A stretch of DNA of 64,000 bases from Roseofilum casamattae BLCC-M143 (lineage in GTDB: Bacteria > Cyanobacteriota > Cyanobacteriia > Cyanobacteriales > Desertifilaceae): NCBI RefSeq assembly GCF_030068455.1, contig NZ_JAQOSQ010000004.1:124001-188000 (forward strand), written 5' to 3'. The notes beneath the pieces were generated by a model that was not told the origin of the DNA, searched no databases, and worked only from the letters and a program-made list of their open reading frames with translations. Positions 55,352 through 64,000 of this stretch are shown one piece after another. The number at the start of each line of letters is the position of its first letter. The stretch's first letter is position 1. The position numbers were made by a program, and so were the translations under genes.

Positions 55352-56468
55352 TTAATTGGCCGCCGACACTTGGTTCTCTTGGCGCAAATAGGCTTCAATA
55401 AACTCAGCTATCTCCCCATTCATCACGTCCGCGATCGCTGTAGTTTCGACTCCCGTGCGCACGTCTTTCACCATTTGGTAGGGATGAAAGACATAATTAC
55501 GAATTTGATTGCCCCAAGCGGCTTCGACAATATCGCCGCGAATATCGGCAATTTCTTTAGCCCGCTGATCTTGCGCCACAATTAGTAACTTTGCTTTGAG
55601 TAAGGCCAGAGCCTTTTCTTTATTTTGCAATTGCGATCGCTCTTGGGTACAGCGCACGGCCAACCCTGTCGGCACGTGAACGATGCGCACCGCCGTTTCC
55701 ACTTTGTTCACGTTTTGCCCGCCCTTACCTCCCGAACGAGAGGTGGTAATCTCTAAATCTTTATCTGGAAGATCCAGTTGCACCTCTTGATTCAAGATGG
55801 GCATAATTTCTACCCCAGCAAAACTGGTTTGCCGCTTGCCATTGGCATTAAAGGGAGAAATGCGCACCAAGCGATGGGTTCCTTTCTCTGCTTTCAGATA
55901 ACCGTAAGCATAAGAACCTTCAATTTCTAAGGTTACCGACTTAATTCCCGCTTCGTCGCCTTCGGATAATTCGGCTAACTTAACCTTATACCCGCGATCG
56001 CTCGCCCAACGCTCGTACATGCGAGAGAGCATTTCCGCCCAATCTTGCGCGTCCGTTCCGCCAGCTCCCGCATTAATCGTCAGCACTGCCCCATTTTTAT
56101 CATAGGTACCCGATAATAATTGTTGTAATTCCCAGCGATCGAGAGCCTGGTTGAGATGGGAAACATAAGATTGGGCTTCTTGGAGCAAAGAGTCATCCGT
56201 TTCTAACTCCAGCAGCTCCAAGATTGCCCTCGCATCCTCCAACGTCCCTTGCCAGCGATCGAACGTCTCTAAAGCAGACTTCAGATCGTTCAACTCTTGT
56301 AATGTTTTTCCCGCTTGGGTTTGGTCGTCCCAAAACCCCGGTTGCGAGGCCGTGCGTTCGAGGTCTTCAATTTTCGCCGTGAGGAAAGGCACTTCAAAGA
56401 TAGTCCTGAGTTTTACCCAGGCGATCGCACAACAAATCGACGTCTCGTTTTAGTTCTAAAGTATCCAT
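55352..56468 (-). CDS. prfB: Peptide chain release factor 2, with programmed +1 frameshift
   Basis: RF2 ends translation at UAA and UGA. Zero frame from ATG 56468 encodes 24 residues ([18 protein letters not shown], then KTQDYL) and meets TGA at 56394-56396. The context CAGGAC-TAT-CTT-TGA matches the autoregulatory RF2 site, where a Shine-Dalgarno-like element precedes CUU UGA. A +1 shift gives Glu at position 25 and then the 346-codon frame from 56392, for about 371 residues in all. The anticodon-like SPF tripeptide is in [10 protein letters not shown] and the GGQ motif in [15 protein letters not shown]. Annotating only the downstream frame, which would start at a GTG, misses the first domain helix. 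Translated with low RF2, shifting rises. Confidence 0.93.
56394..56412 (-). promoter_or_regulatory. RF2 programmed frameshift signal
   Basis: On the minus strand: CAGGAC then TATCTTTGA followed by A. AGGA acts as the internal Shine-Dalgarno 4 bp from the slippery CUU codon; UGA is the RF2-specific stop. The E. coli signal AGGGGGTATCTTTGAC differs mainly in the purine run. Confidence 0.85.
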
Positions 56469-56814
56469 AGCACTGAATGAACTCAGTATTGTTGCAGATT
56501 TTTGATTCTCTTCAAATTCTACCAGATTCGCAAAATTTCAGAGGAGGTTAAGAAACAGCCAATCAGTCGATTCAGTAGAAACCATCAACTCAATCGGGCG
56601 ATGGTAAACTCGCCTCCATCGCCCGATTGGCAAACCCCTCGAGACCCGTTAGAATCGAAAAATATCTCATCCATCCAATTAAAAACTAACTTTTTCCCAT
56701 TCCAACCCCTGGGAAACCCTATCATTCTTTCAAACTCAACATTGTTTCACGGGCTTTGCATCTATTCCGATCTGTTGAGTTGGCTCCAGCTCAAGTCCAC
56801 TTAAAGTAGTAACC
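56469..56814. other. Divergent gap between prfB and the binding-protein gene, with hairpin
   Basis: 346 bp without a supported gene. A 14-bp perfect inverted repeat, CAATCGGGCGATGG (56591-56604) and complement (56616-56629) with an 11-nt loop, sits about 190 bp before the lipoprotein start. It may be an operator or a leader hairpin. An open frame at 56502-56804 lacks a good start, has low-complexity composition and includes the hairpin, so it was not called. Confidence 0.6.
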
Positions 56815-58281
56815 ATGAAAAGACGAGATATTCTGCGTTTGGGAACATCAGCCGCTTTCGGATGGGGCGCGACGTCGGTACTCAATGCCTGCGGGCGTTT
56901 TGCAACATCATCTTCGTCCATTTCTTCCGTACCATTATCCATCGAAGAAATTCGCGGTATGGAGTCAGCCAGTGTTATTGGAACAGATGCCTATCATTTT
57001 CTCAAAGATGTGGGGCAAACTTTCTCCGGTACAACATTACGATTAATTACAGAAAATTCGGCTAGCGCACAAGCGGCTTGGGAATTAGTGCAAGAAGAGT
57101 TTATTCCACTAACTGGAATTGACGTGCAATGGGATCGACTGCCTCTCGATCGCGTTTTAGGACGCATCGAGCAAGATATCGCCAGAGAAGCAGGAACCTA
57201 TGACATCATGTCTTGGGATCAAGCCTGGATCGGTCGTTTTCTCGAGGTTGGGGTCAATCCACAAGAATTACTGGAAAATAGCGATCTGCGATATCCCAAC
57301 TACAATTTTGACGATTTTTTCCCGTCTTTGGTTGAGAATGTCGCATCCTATCAAGGACAGTTGGCAGCCATACCCTACGACATTCCGATATTTATCATGT
57401 TCTACCGCCCAGATATTTTGGAGGAATTAGAGTTATCCGTCCCGACGACTATGGCAGATTACTTGACAACCATGCAAGCCATTACCGAAGCGAAAGCCCC
57501 TCAAATCTATGGAACAGCAGGACAATGGCAAGCAGGACACTATAGTTTGCATTGCAATATGACAGCTTGGTTGTGGGCTTATGGTGGCTCTATTTATCAT
57601 GCTGATGGCACTCCAGCCATTAACGACGATCGCGCGATCGCAGGCATTGAATATTTATTGGCTCAACGACAATATGCTCCCCCTGAAGCAATAACCTGGG
57701 ACTGGTTTGGAGAAGCTGAAGCCTTTCGCCAAGGTCGCACAGCTATCCTTATCTCCTGGGGAGAATGGTTTCCGTGGTTTGAAGAATCATCGGGGTCTCG
57801 AGTATCCGGCCGAGTTGCTACTGCTCCCTGTCCCCAAGAAATCACTCTGCGTCCGGCTCGCGAATGTGGCTTTGGAGAAGTTCCGGGTATCAGCCATCAG
57901 GGAGGAAGTAGTTTAGCTCTTTCTCGCTATAGCAAGCACCTCGAGGCAGCGTGGGTATTTCTGCAATGGCTCACTAGTGCGGATATTATGACTCGAGCAA
58001 CAATCTTGAACAAAACGAATAGCGTTCGCCGCAGCACCTATCGCGATTCTCGAATGCGACAGGGATGGGGAGCTAATCCTCAATTTTCCCGTTATTTTGA
58101 TGTCATTCTTGATGCCATTGAAAATCGTATGGGAACCGAACCCCACCATCCGAACTGGATCGACCTCGGTTTCGATCGCTTTCCGGTGGAACTGGGCAAA
58201 TTAATGACCGACCAACAGAGTATCCGCACCACCTTAAACAATATGGCCGAAGCGGCCGAGCGCGCAACCGAGACCCTTTAA
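56815..58281 (+). CDS. Extracellular solute-binding lipoprotein (MalE-like family 1)
   Basis: 488 residues. Twin arginines (KRRDIL) are followed by a lipobox LNAC with Cys26, so it should be a Tat-exported lipoprotein. The body has the family-1 binding-protein pattern: DIMSWDQAWIGRFLEVG, LAAIPYDIPIFIMFYRPDILEEL, TAWLWAYGGSIYHADGTPAIN and FLQWLTSADI. Many aromatic residues suggest a sugar-like ligand. There is no ABC permease or ATPase in the window beside it; its stop lies 6 bp before a hybrid sensor kinase, which makes a sensory role likely. Start ATG 56815; upstream AGTAGTAACC has no strong ribosome site. Confidence 0.88.
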   Translation: MKRRDILRLGTSAAFGWGATSVLNACGRFATSSSSISSVPLSIEEIRGMESASVIGTDAYHFLKDVGQTFSGTTLRLITENSASAQAAWELVQEEFIPLTGIDVQWDRLPLDRVLGRIEQDIAREAGTYDIMSWDQAWIGRFLEVGVNPQELLENSDLRYPNYNFDDFFPSLVENVASYQGQLAAIPYDIPIFIMFYRPDILEELELSVPTTMADYLTTMQAITEAKAPQIYGTAGQWQAGHYSLHCNMTAWLWAYGGSIYHADGTPAINDDRAIAGIEYLLAQRQYAPPEAITWDWFGEAEAFRQGRTAILISWGEWFPWFEESSGSRVSGRVATAPCPQEITLRPARECGFGEVPGISHQGGSSLALSRYSKHLEAAWVFLQWLTSADIMTRATILNKTNSVRRSTYRDSRMRQGWGANPQFSRYFDVILDAIENRMGTEPHHPNWIDLGFDRFPVELGKLMTDQQSIRTTLNNMAEAAERATETL

Positions 58282-58287
58282 CTGAAA

Positions 58288-60978
58288 ATGATGAAAGCGA
58301 TTAGTCCTCTCGAGAAATTCTTTAACGATTACAGTTTGCGCCGCCAACTGTTAGGCGTCTTTTGCTTTATTGCCCTGACTCCTTTGGCAGGCTTTGCCTG
58401 GTGGAACTACCACAGTACGCGGACTGCCTTGCTCCAATCGGCCAATCAATCTCTCAATGCTGCCGCGTCGCAAACTGCTGCCACTCTCGATGCTTTCGTG
58501 CGCATCAATTTAACGGTGATTGTTACCGAAGCGCAACAAGACATCCTTGCCGTTTATTTGCTCGCCGGGGATAATAGCTCTAGTCTCCTGAAAGAGCAAA
58601 CCCTAAATACTTTGCAAGCTTCCCTCGCCAAAGATGGCGTCTTTTTAGTCTCCTCAGCTCTGCTCGATCTTAATGGGCAGAACCTCATCGATACTGATTC
58701 CGCGCAAACCGGAAGTGACGAGTCCGATCGCGACTATTTCCGAGTTGCCCTAGAAACCGGAGAACCCTTCGTCTCCCAAGTCGAGTTTTCTCCTTTGGAC
58801 GGACAGCCTTATTTGTATTTTAGCCAATCCATTCGCGATCGCAAAACTGGAGCCGTGCTCGGTGTCTTGCGCAGTCAATATAGCGCGACCAAACTGCAAT
58901 ACCTCGCCCTCGAAAGTAATAATCTCGCCGGTTCCTTATCCTTTCCCATTGTGCTCGACGATCGCAATTTGCGCTTAGCCCAAGGTTATGGAGATGCCGG
59001 CCAACTGCTGCGCAACCTCCTCTTTCAATTTCTCGCTCCTCCAGCATCGGAAACCCTGCAAGAATTACAAGCAATGTATCGCTTGCCCGCTTCCCTACCC
59101 GAGAACTGGGCAACTCAACTGCAGGACTTCGATCGCTTTGCCGCTAATTTTAACGCCGATCGCCCGTATTTCAATACCCGGCTTTCCGAAATGCAGGCAA
59201 TCGAATATGCAGGGGCGATCGCGCCGAGCCAAACTCAACCCTGGAAAGTTGCGTATTTGCGTCCGAAATCCGTGTTTCTGCAACCGATCGATATTCAAAC
59301 TCGCCATAATCTACTTCTCACCTTCGGCACCACCCTTGCTGCCATTGGTGTAGGATTTGGCATGGCTAATGTGATTTCCTCGCCCATTCGCCGCTTAACG
59401 GCGATCGCCCGGCAAGTAGCCGATGGCAATTTAAGCATCCGTGCCGATATGGAATCCCGTAATGAAATTGGCGAACTGGCTCGCGCGTTTAATGCCATGA
59501 CCGATCGCGTGGAAGAGTCTATCGAACTGCTGGAACATCGGGTGGCAAAGCGCACGGCGGAACTAGAAGTGGCCAAAGAAACTGCCGAAGTGGCCAACCA
59601 AGCGAAAAGCCAATTTATTGCCAACATGAGCCACGAACTGAGGACTCCCCTCAATGCTATCCTCGGCTTCACCCAAATCATGACTCGCTCCCAAAGCCTC
59701 CCTCTCAACCACCAAGAAAATGTGGGCATTATCTCCCGCAGTGGCGAACATCTCCTGACTCTAATTAACAACGTTCTCGACCTCTCTACAATCGAGTCGG
59801 GGAAAACTACCCTCAACAGCAAAAACTTCGACCTGCATCGGCTGCTCGACGATCTCCACGATATGTTTCAACTCAAAGCCGATAGCAAAAGATTGCAGCT
59901 CTTACTGGAGAAAGAAGAAAACGTTCCTCGCTACATTCGCACCGATGAGGTGAAATTGCGCCAAGTCCTGATTAATTTACTCAACAATGGGATTAAATTC
60001 ACAGAAGAAGGCGGCGTTACCCTGCGAGCAACCCCCATCGAAACTCCAGAACCTTCCGCACAAAAACGAATCTCTTTTGCCGTCGAAGATACCGGTGCCG
60101 GAATTGCCCCAGAAGAACTCGACCGGCTCTTTGAAGCGTTCGTACAAACGGAAACGGGGAAACAAGCCCAAGAAGGAACGGGATTGGGTTTGCCGATCTC
60201 TCGCAAATTCGTACAATTAATGGGAGGAGATATTCGCGTCACCTCGAAAGTCGGACGCGGGACAATCTTCCGTTTTGAGATTGATGCTGAAGAAGTGGCG
60301 GCCGAAGCTGTAGAAAGCAAAAAGCCGAAACGGAATGTTATTGCTGTAGCTCCCAATCAACCTCGCTATCGCATTCTCATCGTCGATGATAAAAGTCTCA
60401 ATCGTCAGTTATTAGTAAAATTGCTGAATCCTTTGGGATTTGAACTGAAAGAAGCGAGCAATGGGAAAGAAGCGATCGCCATTTTCGAGCAATGGCAGCC
60501 TCATTTAATTTGGATGGATATTCAGATGCCGGTTATGAACGGTTACGAAGCGACTCAGCACATTAAAGCGACGCCGAAAGGGCAAGATACAGCAGTTATC
60601 GCCTTAACTGCGAGCGTCATCGAAGAAGAAAAAGCAGTAGTCTTGTCGGCAGGGTGCGATGGGTTTATGCGAAAACCGTTTCGAGAGGAAGAGATATTTG
60701 AAGCGATGCACGAGCATATTGGCGTGGAGTTTATTTATGAGGAAAGGCAGGGGAAAATTCTCAAACTAACCCGAGATATTTTAACCAAGGAAAATTTGGC
60801 AACCTTACCGGAACAATGGCAAACTGGATTAAAGGCAGCTCTGGTCAATGGCGATCGCAAAACAATGAAGCATCTCGTCGAACAAGTGGCTCTAGAGCAT
60901 GAAGAGTTGGGGGAGGCTCTAGAGCAATCTATCCATAACTTCGAGTATGAAAAAATCTTGGCTATCTTATCGCAATAA
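58288..60978 (+). CDS. Hybrid sensor histidine kinase with periplasmic Cache-like domain
   Basis: 896 residues. Transmembrane helix at about 20-42, periplasmic sensor (about 45-330) with Cache features ([21 protein letters not shown] and [15 protein letters not shown]), helix at about 335-360, HAMP (to about 410), coiled coil, His[17 protein letters not shown] (His449), HATPase ([22 protein letters not shown]) and receiver with [16 protein letters not shown] (Asp744). A helical tail of about 80 residues after GVEFIYEE resembles that of the kinase at 37285. The binding-lipoprotein gene is 6 bp upstream and the REC-kinase 8 bp downstream, so all three are one operon. Domain core is about as similar to the CHASE2 kinase as a recent paralogue. 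Confidence 0.92.
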   Translation: MMKAISPLEKFFNDYSLRRQLLGVFCFIALTPLAGFAWWNYHSTRTALLQSANQSLNAAASQTAATLDAFVRINLTVIVTEAQQDILAVYLLAGDNSSSLLKEQTLNTLQASLAKDGVFLVSSALLDLNGQNLIDTDSAQTGSDESDRDYFRVALETGEPFVSQVEFSPLDGQPYLYFSQSIRDRKTGAVLGVLRSQYSATKLQYLALESNNLAGSLSFPIVLDDRNLRLAQGYGDAGQLLRNLLFQFLAPPASETLQELQAMYRLPASLPENWATQLQDFDRFAANFNADRPYFNTRLSEMQAIEYAGAIAPSQTQPWKVAYLRPKSVFLQPIDIQTRHNLLLTFGTTLAAIGVGFGMANVISSPIRRLTAIARQVADGNLSIRADMESRNEIGELARAFNAMTDRVEESIELLEHRVAKRTAELEVAKETAEVANQAKSQFIANMSHELRTPLNAILGFTQIMTRSQSLPLNHQENVGIISRSGEHLLTLINNVLDLSTIESGKTTLNSKNFDLHRLLDDLHDMFQLKADSKRLQLLLEKEENVPRYIRTDEVKLRQVLINLLNNGIKFTEEGGVTLRATPIETPEPSAQKRISFAVEDTGAGIAPEELDRLFEAFVQTETGKQAQEGTGLGLPISRKFVQLMGGDIRVTSKVGRGTIFRFEIDAEEVAAEAVESKKPKRNVIAVAPNQPRYRILIVDDKSLNRQLLVKLLNPLGFELKEASNGKEAIAIFEQWQPHLIWMDIQMPVMNGYEATQHIKATPKGQDTAVIALTASVIEEEKAVVLSAGCDGFMRKPFREEEIFEAMHEHIGVEFIYEERQGKILKLTRDILTKENLATLPEQWQTGLKAALVNGDRKTMKHLVEQVALEHEELGEALEQSIHNFEYEKILAILSQ

Positions 60979-60986
60979 TATAAAAG

Positions 60987-62336
60987 ATGATGACAAATAA
61001 CGGTCGAATTGTTGTAGTTGACGATACTCCTGCAAATCTGCATTTGCTCTCTAATCTCTTGGAAGAGCGAGATTATGAAATAAGGGCATTTCCCAGTGCT
61101 AAGTTAGCTCTAATGGCAATGGAAAATTTTCAGCCGGATTTAATCTTACTGGATATTAATATGCCGCAGATGAATGGCTATGAAATGTGCGATACTCTCA
61201 AGGAAAACGAAAAATTACGCGATATTCCGGTAATTTTTATTAGTGCCTTAAACGAAGTATTTGATAAGGTAAAAGCATTTAGCGTGGGAGGGGTTGATTA
61301 TATTACTAAACCCGTACAAGCGGAAGAAGTTTTAGCTCGGGTTGAAACCCATCTACAGCTATTTCGCTTGCAGCAGATGCTCAAGCAAAAGAATTTCATG
61401 CAATCTCAGCAATTAGCCAATCAAAATCGACAACTGAAAACTCTGAATCAACAACTGGAAAAAACTAATCAACAACTGCAAGAAAAGTATTTGCAATTGG
61501 AGCAGGCACAACTACAACTCGTCCAAAATGAGAAAATGGCAACATTGGGTCAATTAGTTGCTGGAGTCGGCCACGAAATCAATAATCCTCTTGGTTTTGT
61601 CTCTGGAAATATTGAGATGGCTCAAGACTATGTTGTCGATTTATTAGAGATTATCGCCGATTATCGACAAGAGGTTGGGCAACCCAGTCCAGATTTAGTT
61701 GAGAAAGTGGAAGCGAAAGATTTAGAATTTATTGTTGAGGATTTTCCCAAGATTATTAATTCCATGCAACAGGGAATTGGTCGGCTAAAAGAAATTAGCC
61801 TGTCTTTGCGAACGTTTGCTCGCCGAGATACGGATGAAAAACAGGAATTTAACTTACATGATGGTTTAGATAGCACTATTTTAATCTTAAAATATCGATT
61901 GAAGGCAAACCAACAGCGCCCGGAAATTAAAATCACTAAAGAGTATGGAGAACTCAATTCGATCTGGTGCTATCCAGGGCAATTAAATCAAGTGTTCTTG
62001 AATTTACTGGCCAATGGGATTGATGCGATTGACGATCGCATTCAAGAGGAGAGTGTTGCTGAGGTTGAAATAACTCCGGGAGCGATCGCGATCGCCACTG
62101 AATTCGATGCAGAACGAGCGATTATCCGAATTCGAGATAATGGCATGGGAATGCCTGCAGAAGTCCGGGAAAAAATATTCCAGCAAGGGTTTACGACAAA
62201 GGAGGTGGGCAAAGGAACGGGGTTGGGAATGGCCATCGCGCGATCGATTGTGGAGGATAAACATGGAGGGGCGATCGCTTGCAGGTCTGAGGTTGGAGTC
62301 GGTACGGAGTTTGAAGTGACTCTCCCTTTATCTTAA
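60987..62336 (+). CDS. Response regulator / histidine kinase fusion
   Basis: 449 residues. A receiver (about 6-120) has LILLDINMPQMNGYE (Asp56) and the Lys in ITKPVQAEE. A Gln/Leu-rich coiled coil follows (about 130-180). The kinase core has the H-box TLGQLVAGVGHEINNPLGF (His196), N-box NLLANGIDAIDD and GKGTGLGMAIARSIVE. The HEINNP class matches the orphan PAS/GAF kinase at 30014, not the [10 protein letters not shown] class upstream, so the two kinases of this operon use different H-box types. It probably takes phosphate from the hybrid kinase through its receiver and acts as an intermediate. Start ATG 60987 directly follows a stop; no DNA-binding output. Confidence 0.92.
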   Translation: MMTNNGRIVVVDDTPANLHLLSNLLEERDYEIRAFPSAKLALMAMENFQPDLILLDINMPQMNGYEMCDTLKENEKLRDIPVIFISALNEVFDKVKAFSVGGVDYITKPVQAEEVLARVETHLQLFRLQQMLKQKNFMQSQQLANQNRQLKTLNQQLEKTNQQLQEKYLQLEQAQLQLVQNEKMATLGQLVAGVGHEINNPLGFVSGNIEMAQDYVVDLLEIIADYRQEVGQPSPDLVEKVEAKDLEFIVEDFPKIINSMQQGIGRLKEISLSLRTFARRDTDEKQEFNLHDGLDSTILILKYRLKANQQRPEIKITKEYGELNSIWCYPGQLNQVFLNLLANGIDAIDDRIQEESVAEVEITPGAIAIATEFDAERAIIRIRDNGMGMPAEVREKIFQQGFTTKEVGKGTGLGMAIARSIVEDKHGGAIACRSEVGVGTEFEVTLPLS

Positions 62337-62384
62337 CGGTAGTTTTGGATAACGTATTGGGGAATGGGCAATCGAGATGGGAGC

Positions 62385-62429
62385 GCGATCGCCTTAACCT
62401 AACTCTCTGATGGCGATCGCATTTTTTTT
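62385..62429 (+). terminator. HIP1-stem intrinsic terminator after the signalling operon
   Basis: GCGATCGCC (62385-62393) and GGCGATCGC (62412-62420) form a 9-bp stem with an 18-nt loop, followed at once by a run of eight T. It stands 48 bp after the REC-kinase stop. It shows a HIP1 pair used as a terminator stem. Confidence 0.7.
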
Positions 62430-62861
62430 GAATTTTGAATTGTCGTGATGTTATTTTAGAGTTGGGTTCGCCATACCATCTCTTCTCTCCTATGTCAAAA
62501 TTTGCCTTTACATTGAGACGAAAAAAATGGTTAGCAATCTGGAAGAAATTCTAAAATTGAGGGAGATCGAGCGCGGCTTTATGGGAGTTACAGACGAGAA
62601 TTGGAGAGATATTTGCTAATTGAATATAGAGAGGTGATTATGAAAATGCTAGCTCGGGCTGTAAGCTTTGTCAATAGGTTGCATAAATTCAGTGCCGAGC
62701 GGGATGTAAAGTTGTGCAAAATTTTATGAAGATACAACATTTTAATCTAATTAGACTCTCGGATTAGTAAAACCGATGACTTCCCAAGCCTACCCTTGTG
62801 CCGAGTTTGGCGATCGCGGTAAATTAACATACAGATCTTACTTCTACCAACCCTTGCATCC
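62430..62861. other. Gap before the sulfurtransferase gene
   Basis: 432 bp with no supported gene. Two very short frames occur, each of 29 codons: one at 62527 (MVSNLEEILKLREIERG...) and one at 62641 with a fair ribosome site, GAGAGGTGATT. Neither resembles anything I know, and I do not call them. A promoter for the sulfurtransferase should be in the last 100 bp. Confidence 0.5.
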
Positions 62862-63731
62862 ATGACTTCTCCCTCTCTGCTCGTCTCTCCTCAGTGGCTA
62901 GCCGAAAATATTGGCAATCCGCAAATCGCGATCGTCGATTGTCGCTTTGCCCTAGCTAATCCACAACAAGGGCAAGACGAATACAACGCAGGTCATATCC
63001 CCGGAGCCTTTTATTTAAATCTCGATCGCGACCTCTCCAGCCCAGTCCAACCCCATGGCGGTCGCCACCCCTTACCCGACCCCGATCGCCTTTCAGCAAA
63101 ATTGGTTGAGTTCGGCATTCGCCAAGGAGAAACCTTAGTCGTCGCTTACGATAGCTCGCGCATGGCTTTTGCCGCTCGCTGTTGGTGGCTGTTGCGCTAT
63201 TTAGGTCACGAGAACGTTGCAATCCTCGATGGCGGATGGCCGCAATGGCAGGAGGGAGGCTATCTGGTAAGTCAGGAACAAGAGCAGGCGAAACAGTCCG
63301 GGATATTCGTGCCGCAACTACAAAGAGATTGGGTTGTCGATGGCGAGCAAATTCAGCAATTGGGCGATCGCGAGGATGTAGTTCTCGTCGATTCCAGAGA
63401 TTACGACCGCTATATCGGTAAAGTCGAACCCATCGATCCGGTAGCCGGACATATTCCCGGAGCGATTAACCAACCGTGGAAAGGAATAACCACCGAATCG
63501 GGTTGGAGCAAATCCGTAGCAGACCAGCAAGCACGGTGGCAGGATTATCAGAATACTAAAGAAATTTGGGTCTATTGCGGTTCTGGGGTCACTGCTTGCG
63601 TCAACTTATTCTCCCTCGCGTTAGCCGGGCGATCGCGGGAAAAACTCTATGCCGGCAGTTGGAGTGATTGGTGTTCCTATGGCGATCGCCCGATTGCTAC
63701 AGAATTTCCCGGCGAGCGAGCAAAAGCTTGA
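62862..63731 (+). CDS. Sulfurtransferase with two rhodanese domains
   Basis: 289 residues, cytoplasmic. The N-terminal rhodanese domain (about 5-140: IVDCRFALANP, AGHIPGAFYLNLD) lacks an active-site Cys. The C-terminal domain (about 160-280) carries Cys in the loop YCGSGVTACVNL near 240, which fits thiosulfate or 3-mercaptopyruvate sulfurtransferase (CGSGVTA is the usual loop of the latter). It transfers sulfane sulfur to cyanide or thiols. Start ATG 62862. Confidence 0.93.
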   Translation: MTSPSLLVSPQWLAENIGNPQIAIVDCRFALANPQQGQDEYNAGHIPGAFYLNLDRDLSSPVQPHGGRHPLPDPDRLSAKLVEFGIRQGETLVVAYDSSRMAFAARCWWLLRYLGHENVAILDGGWPQWQEGGYLVSQEQEQAKQSGIFVPQLQRDWVVDGEQIQQLGDREDVVLVDSRDYDRYIGKVEPIDPVAGHIPGAINQPWKGITTESGWSKSVADQQARWQDYQNTKEIWVYCGSGVTACVNLFSLALAGRSREKLYAGSWSDWCSYGDRPIATEFPGERAKA

Positions 63732-64000
63732 ACTTTCTGTCATAATAGAACCTGAATTTAAAGAATCGAATTTGACTGGAGATTGCTCTCTTGTCAGTAC
63801 CGATGGTTTACTTTCGTATATTTTTTCGGCGAGTCAATCGCCGTGTTTTTTCTATTAAAACCCTTACAACCCAACTTTTACTGTCAATTGTTTCTATTGG
63901 CTCCTCGTGCGGGAAAACTCAGTTTCTGAGTTCTCCTTATTTTACGTTCAATAGTACCTCCTGGAATGGGTAGATTAACTACTTAGCTAGTGGGATGGGT
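63732..64000. other. Right-edge region without a supported gene
   Basis: 269 bp. A frame at 63803-63973 (MVYFRIFFRRVNRRVFS, then IKTLTTQLLLSIVSIG) looks like the basic-then-hydrophobic start of a membrane sensor but ends after about 57 codons. It might be a truncated or frameshifted gene start; evidence is insufficient to call it. Confidence 0.4.

Noticed and set aside
55129-55398. 89-codon minus frame between Uma2 and prfB
   Set aside because: It runs through the palindromic repeat and the 3' end of prfB and has no domain.
56502-56804. 100-codon frame between prfB and the lipoprotein
   Set aside because: No good start, includes a palindrome, low-complexity composition and no family likeness.
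62641-62730. 29-codon frame with a fair ribosome site
   Set aside because: Too short, no similarity recognised, and neighbouring sequence gives no support.
63803-63973. Possible membrane-sensor start at the right edge
   Set aside because: Ends after about 57 codons without a domain; could be a gene remnant but nothing confirms it.

Overview
The window comes from a cyanobacterial chromosome. The HIP1 octamer GCGATCGC and its near variants occur throughout, and several genes belong to families that are essentially cyanobacterial: a ChpX/ChpY-type CO2 hydration protein, a BvdR-type biliverdin reductase, a DUF751/Ycf33 protein, a DUF3598 protein, FutA and a DnaK2-type DnaK. Many multi-domain sensor kinases, two Cache/CHASE2-linked signalling loci, Uma2 proteins and dispersed palindromes fit a filamentous cyanobacterium with a large regulatory genome; that last point is inference. 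I saw no rRNA, tRNA, CRISPR array or intact insertion sequence.

Layout. 1-5.3 kb: gcvT, then the leftward phosphate-uptake operon pstS-pstC-pstA-pstB with a candidate Pho box and two hairpins. 5.5-9.6 kb: a Cache-HAMP adenylyl cyclase followed by an exported FAD oxidoreductase. 9.7-12.6 kb: futA, a small DMT-like membrane protein, a short unknown protein and leuD. 12.7-21.2 kb: an MscS channel fused to a DEP domain, a ProA-like dehydrogenase lacking the usual catalytic cysteine, a protein with five 50-residue repeats plus a lamin-tail-like domain, and bifunctional putA. 21.3-29.9 kb: esterase, fmt, an orphan metal ABC permease, the CO2 hydration protein, a fasciclin protein, Uma2, ruvX-GNAT and an F420-ligase-like protein. 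30-36 kb: a PAS/GAF histidine kinase, aroA, two small proteins and a RelE/ParE toxin-antitoxin pair.

36.2-40.3 kb holds a leftward signalling cassette, a CHASE2 hybrid kinase followed by a response regulator fused to an adenylyl cyclase. One end abuts the RelE/ParE module and the other a decayed Phd/PIN toxin-antitoxin module that has lost its toxin. 40.4-49.8 kb: DUF3598, a stand-alone recombinase lacking the usual catalytic-serine motif, hsp20, dnaK, three unknown or broken genes, nagZ-like and rbfA. 49.9-56.5 kb: ycf33-like, a phosphatase, a TpsB/FhaC-type outer-membrane transporter without a TpsA partner, bvdR, Uma2 and prfB. prfB carries a recognisable programmed +1 frameshift site, so the full RF2 needs a shift at codon 25.

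56.8-62.3 kb is a tight rightward three-gene unit: a solute-binding lipoprotein, a hybrid sensor kinase with a periplasmic sensor, and a response-regulator/histidine-kinase fusion. No ABC permease or ATPase is nearby, so the binding protein may serve sensing rather than transport. I consider this the best candidate for an undescribed system. The window ends with a two-domain rhodanese sulfurtransferase.
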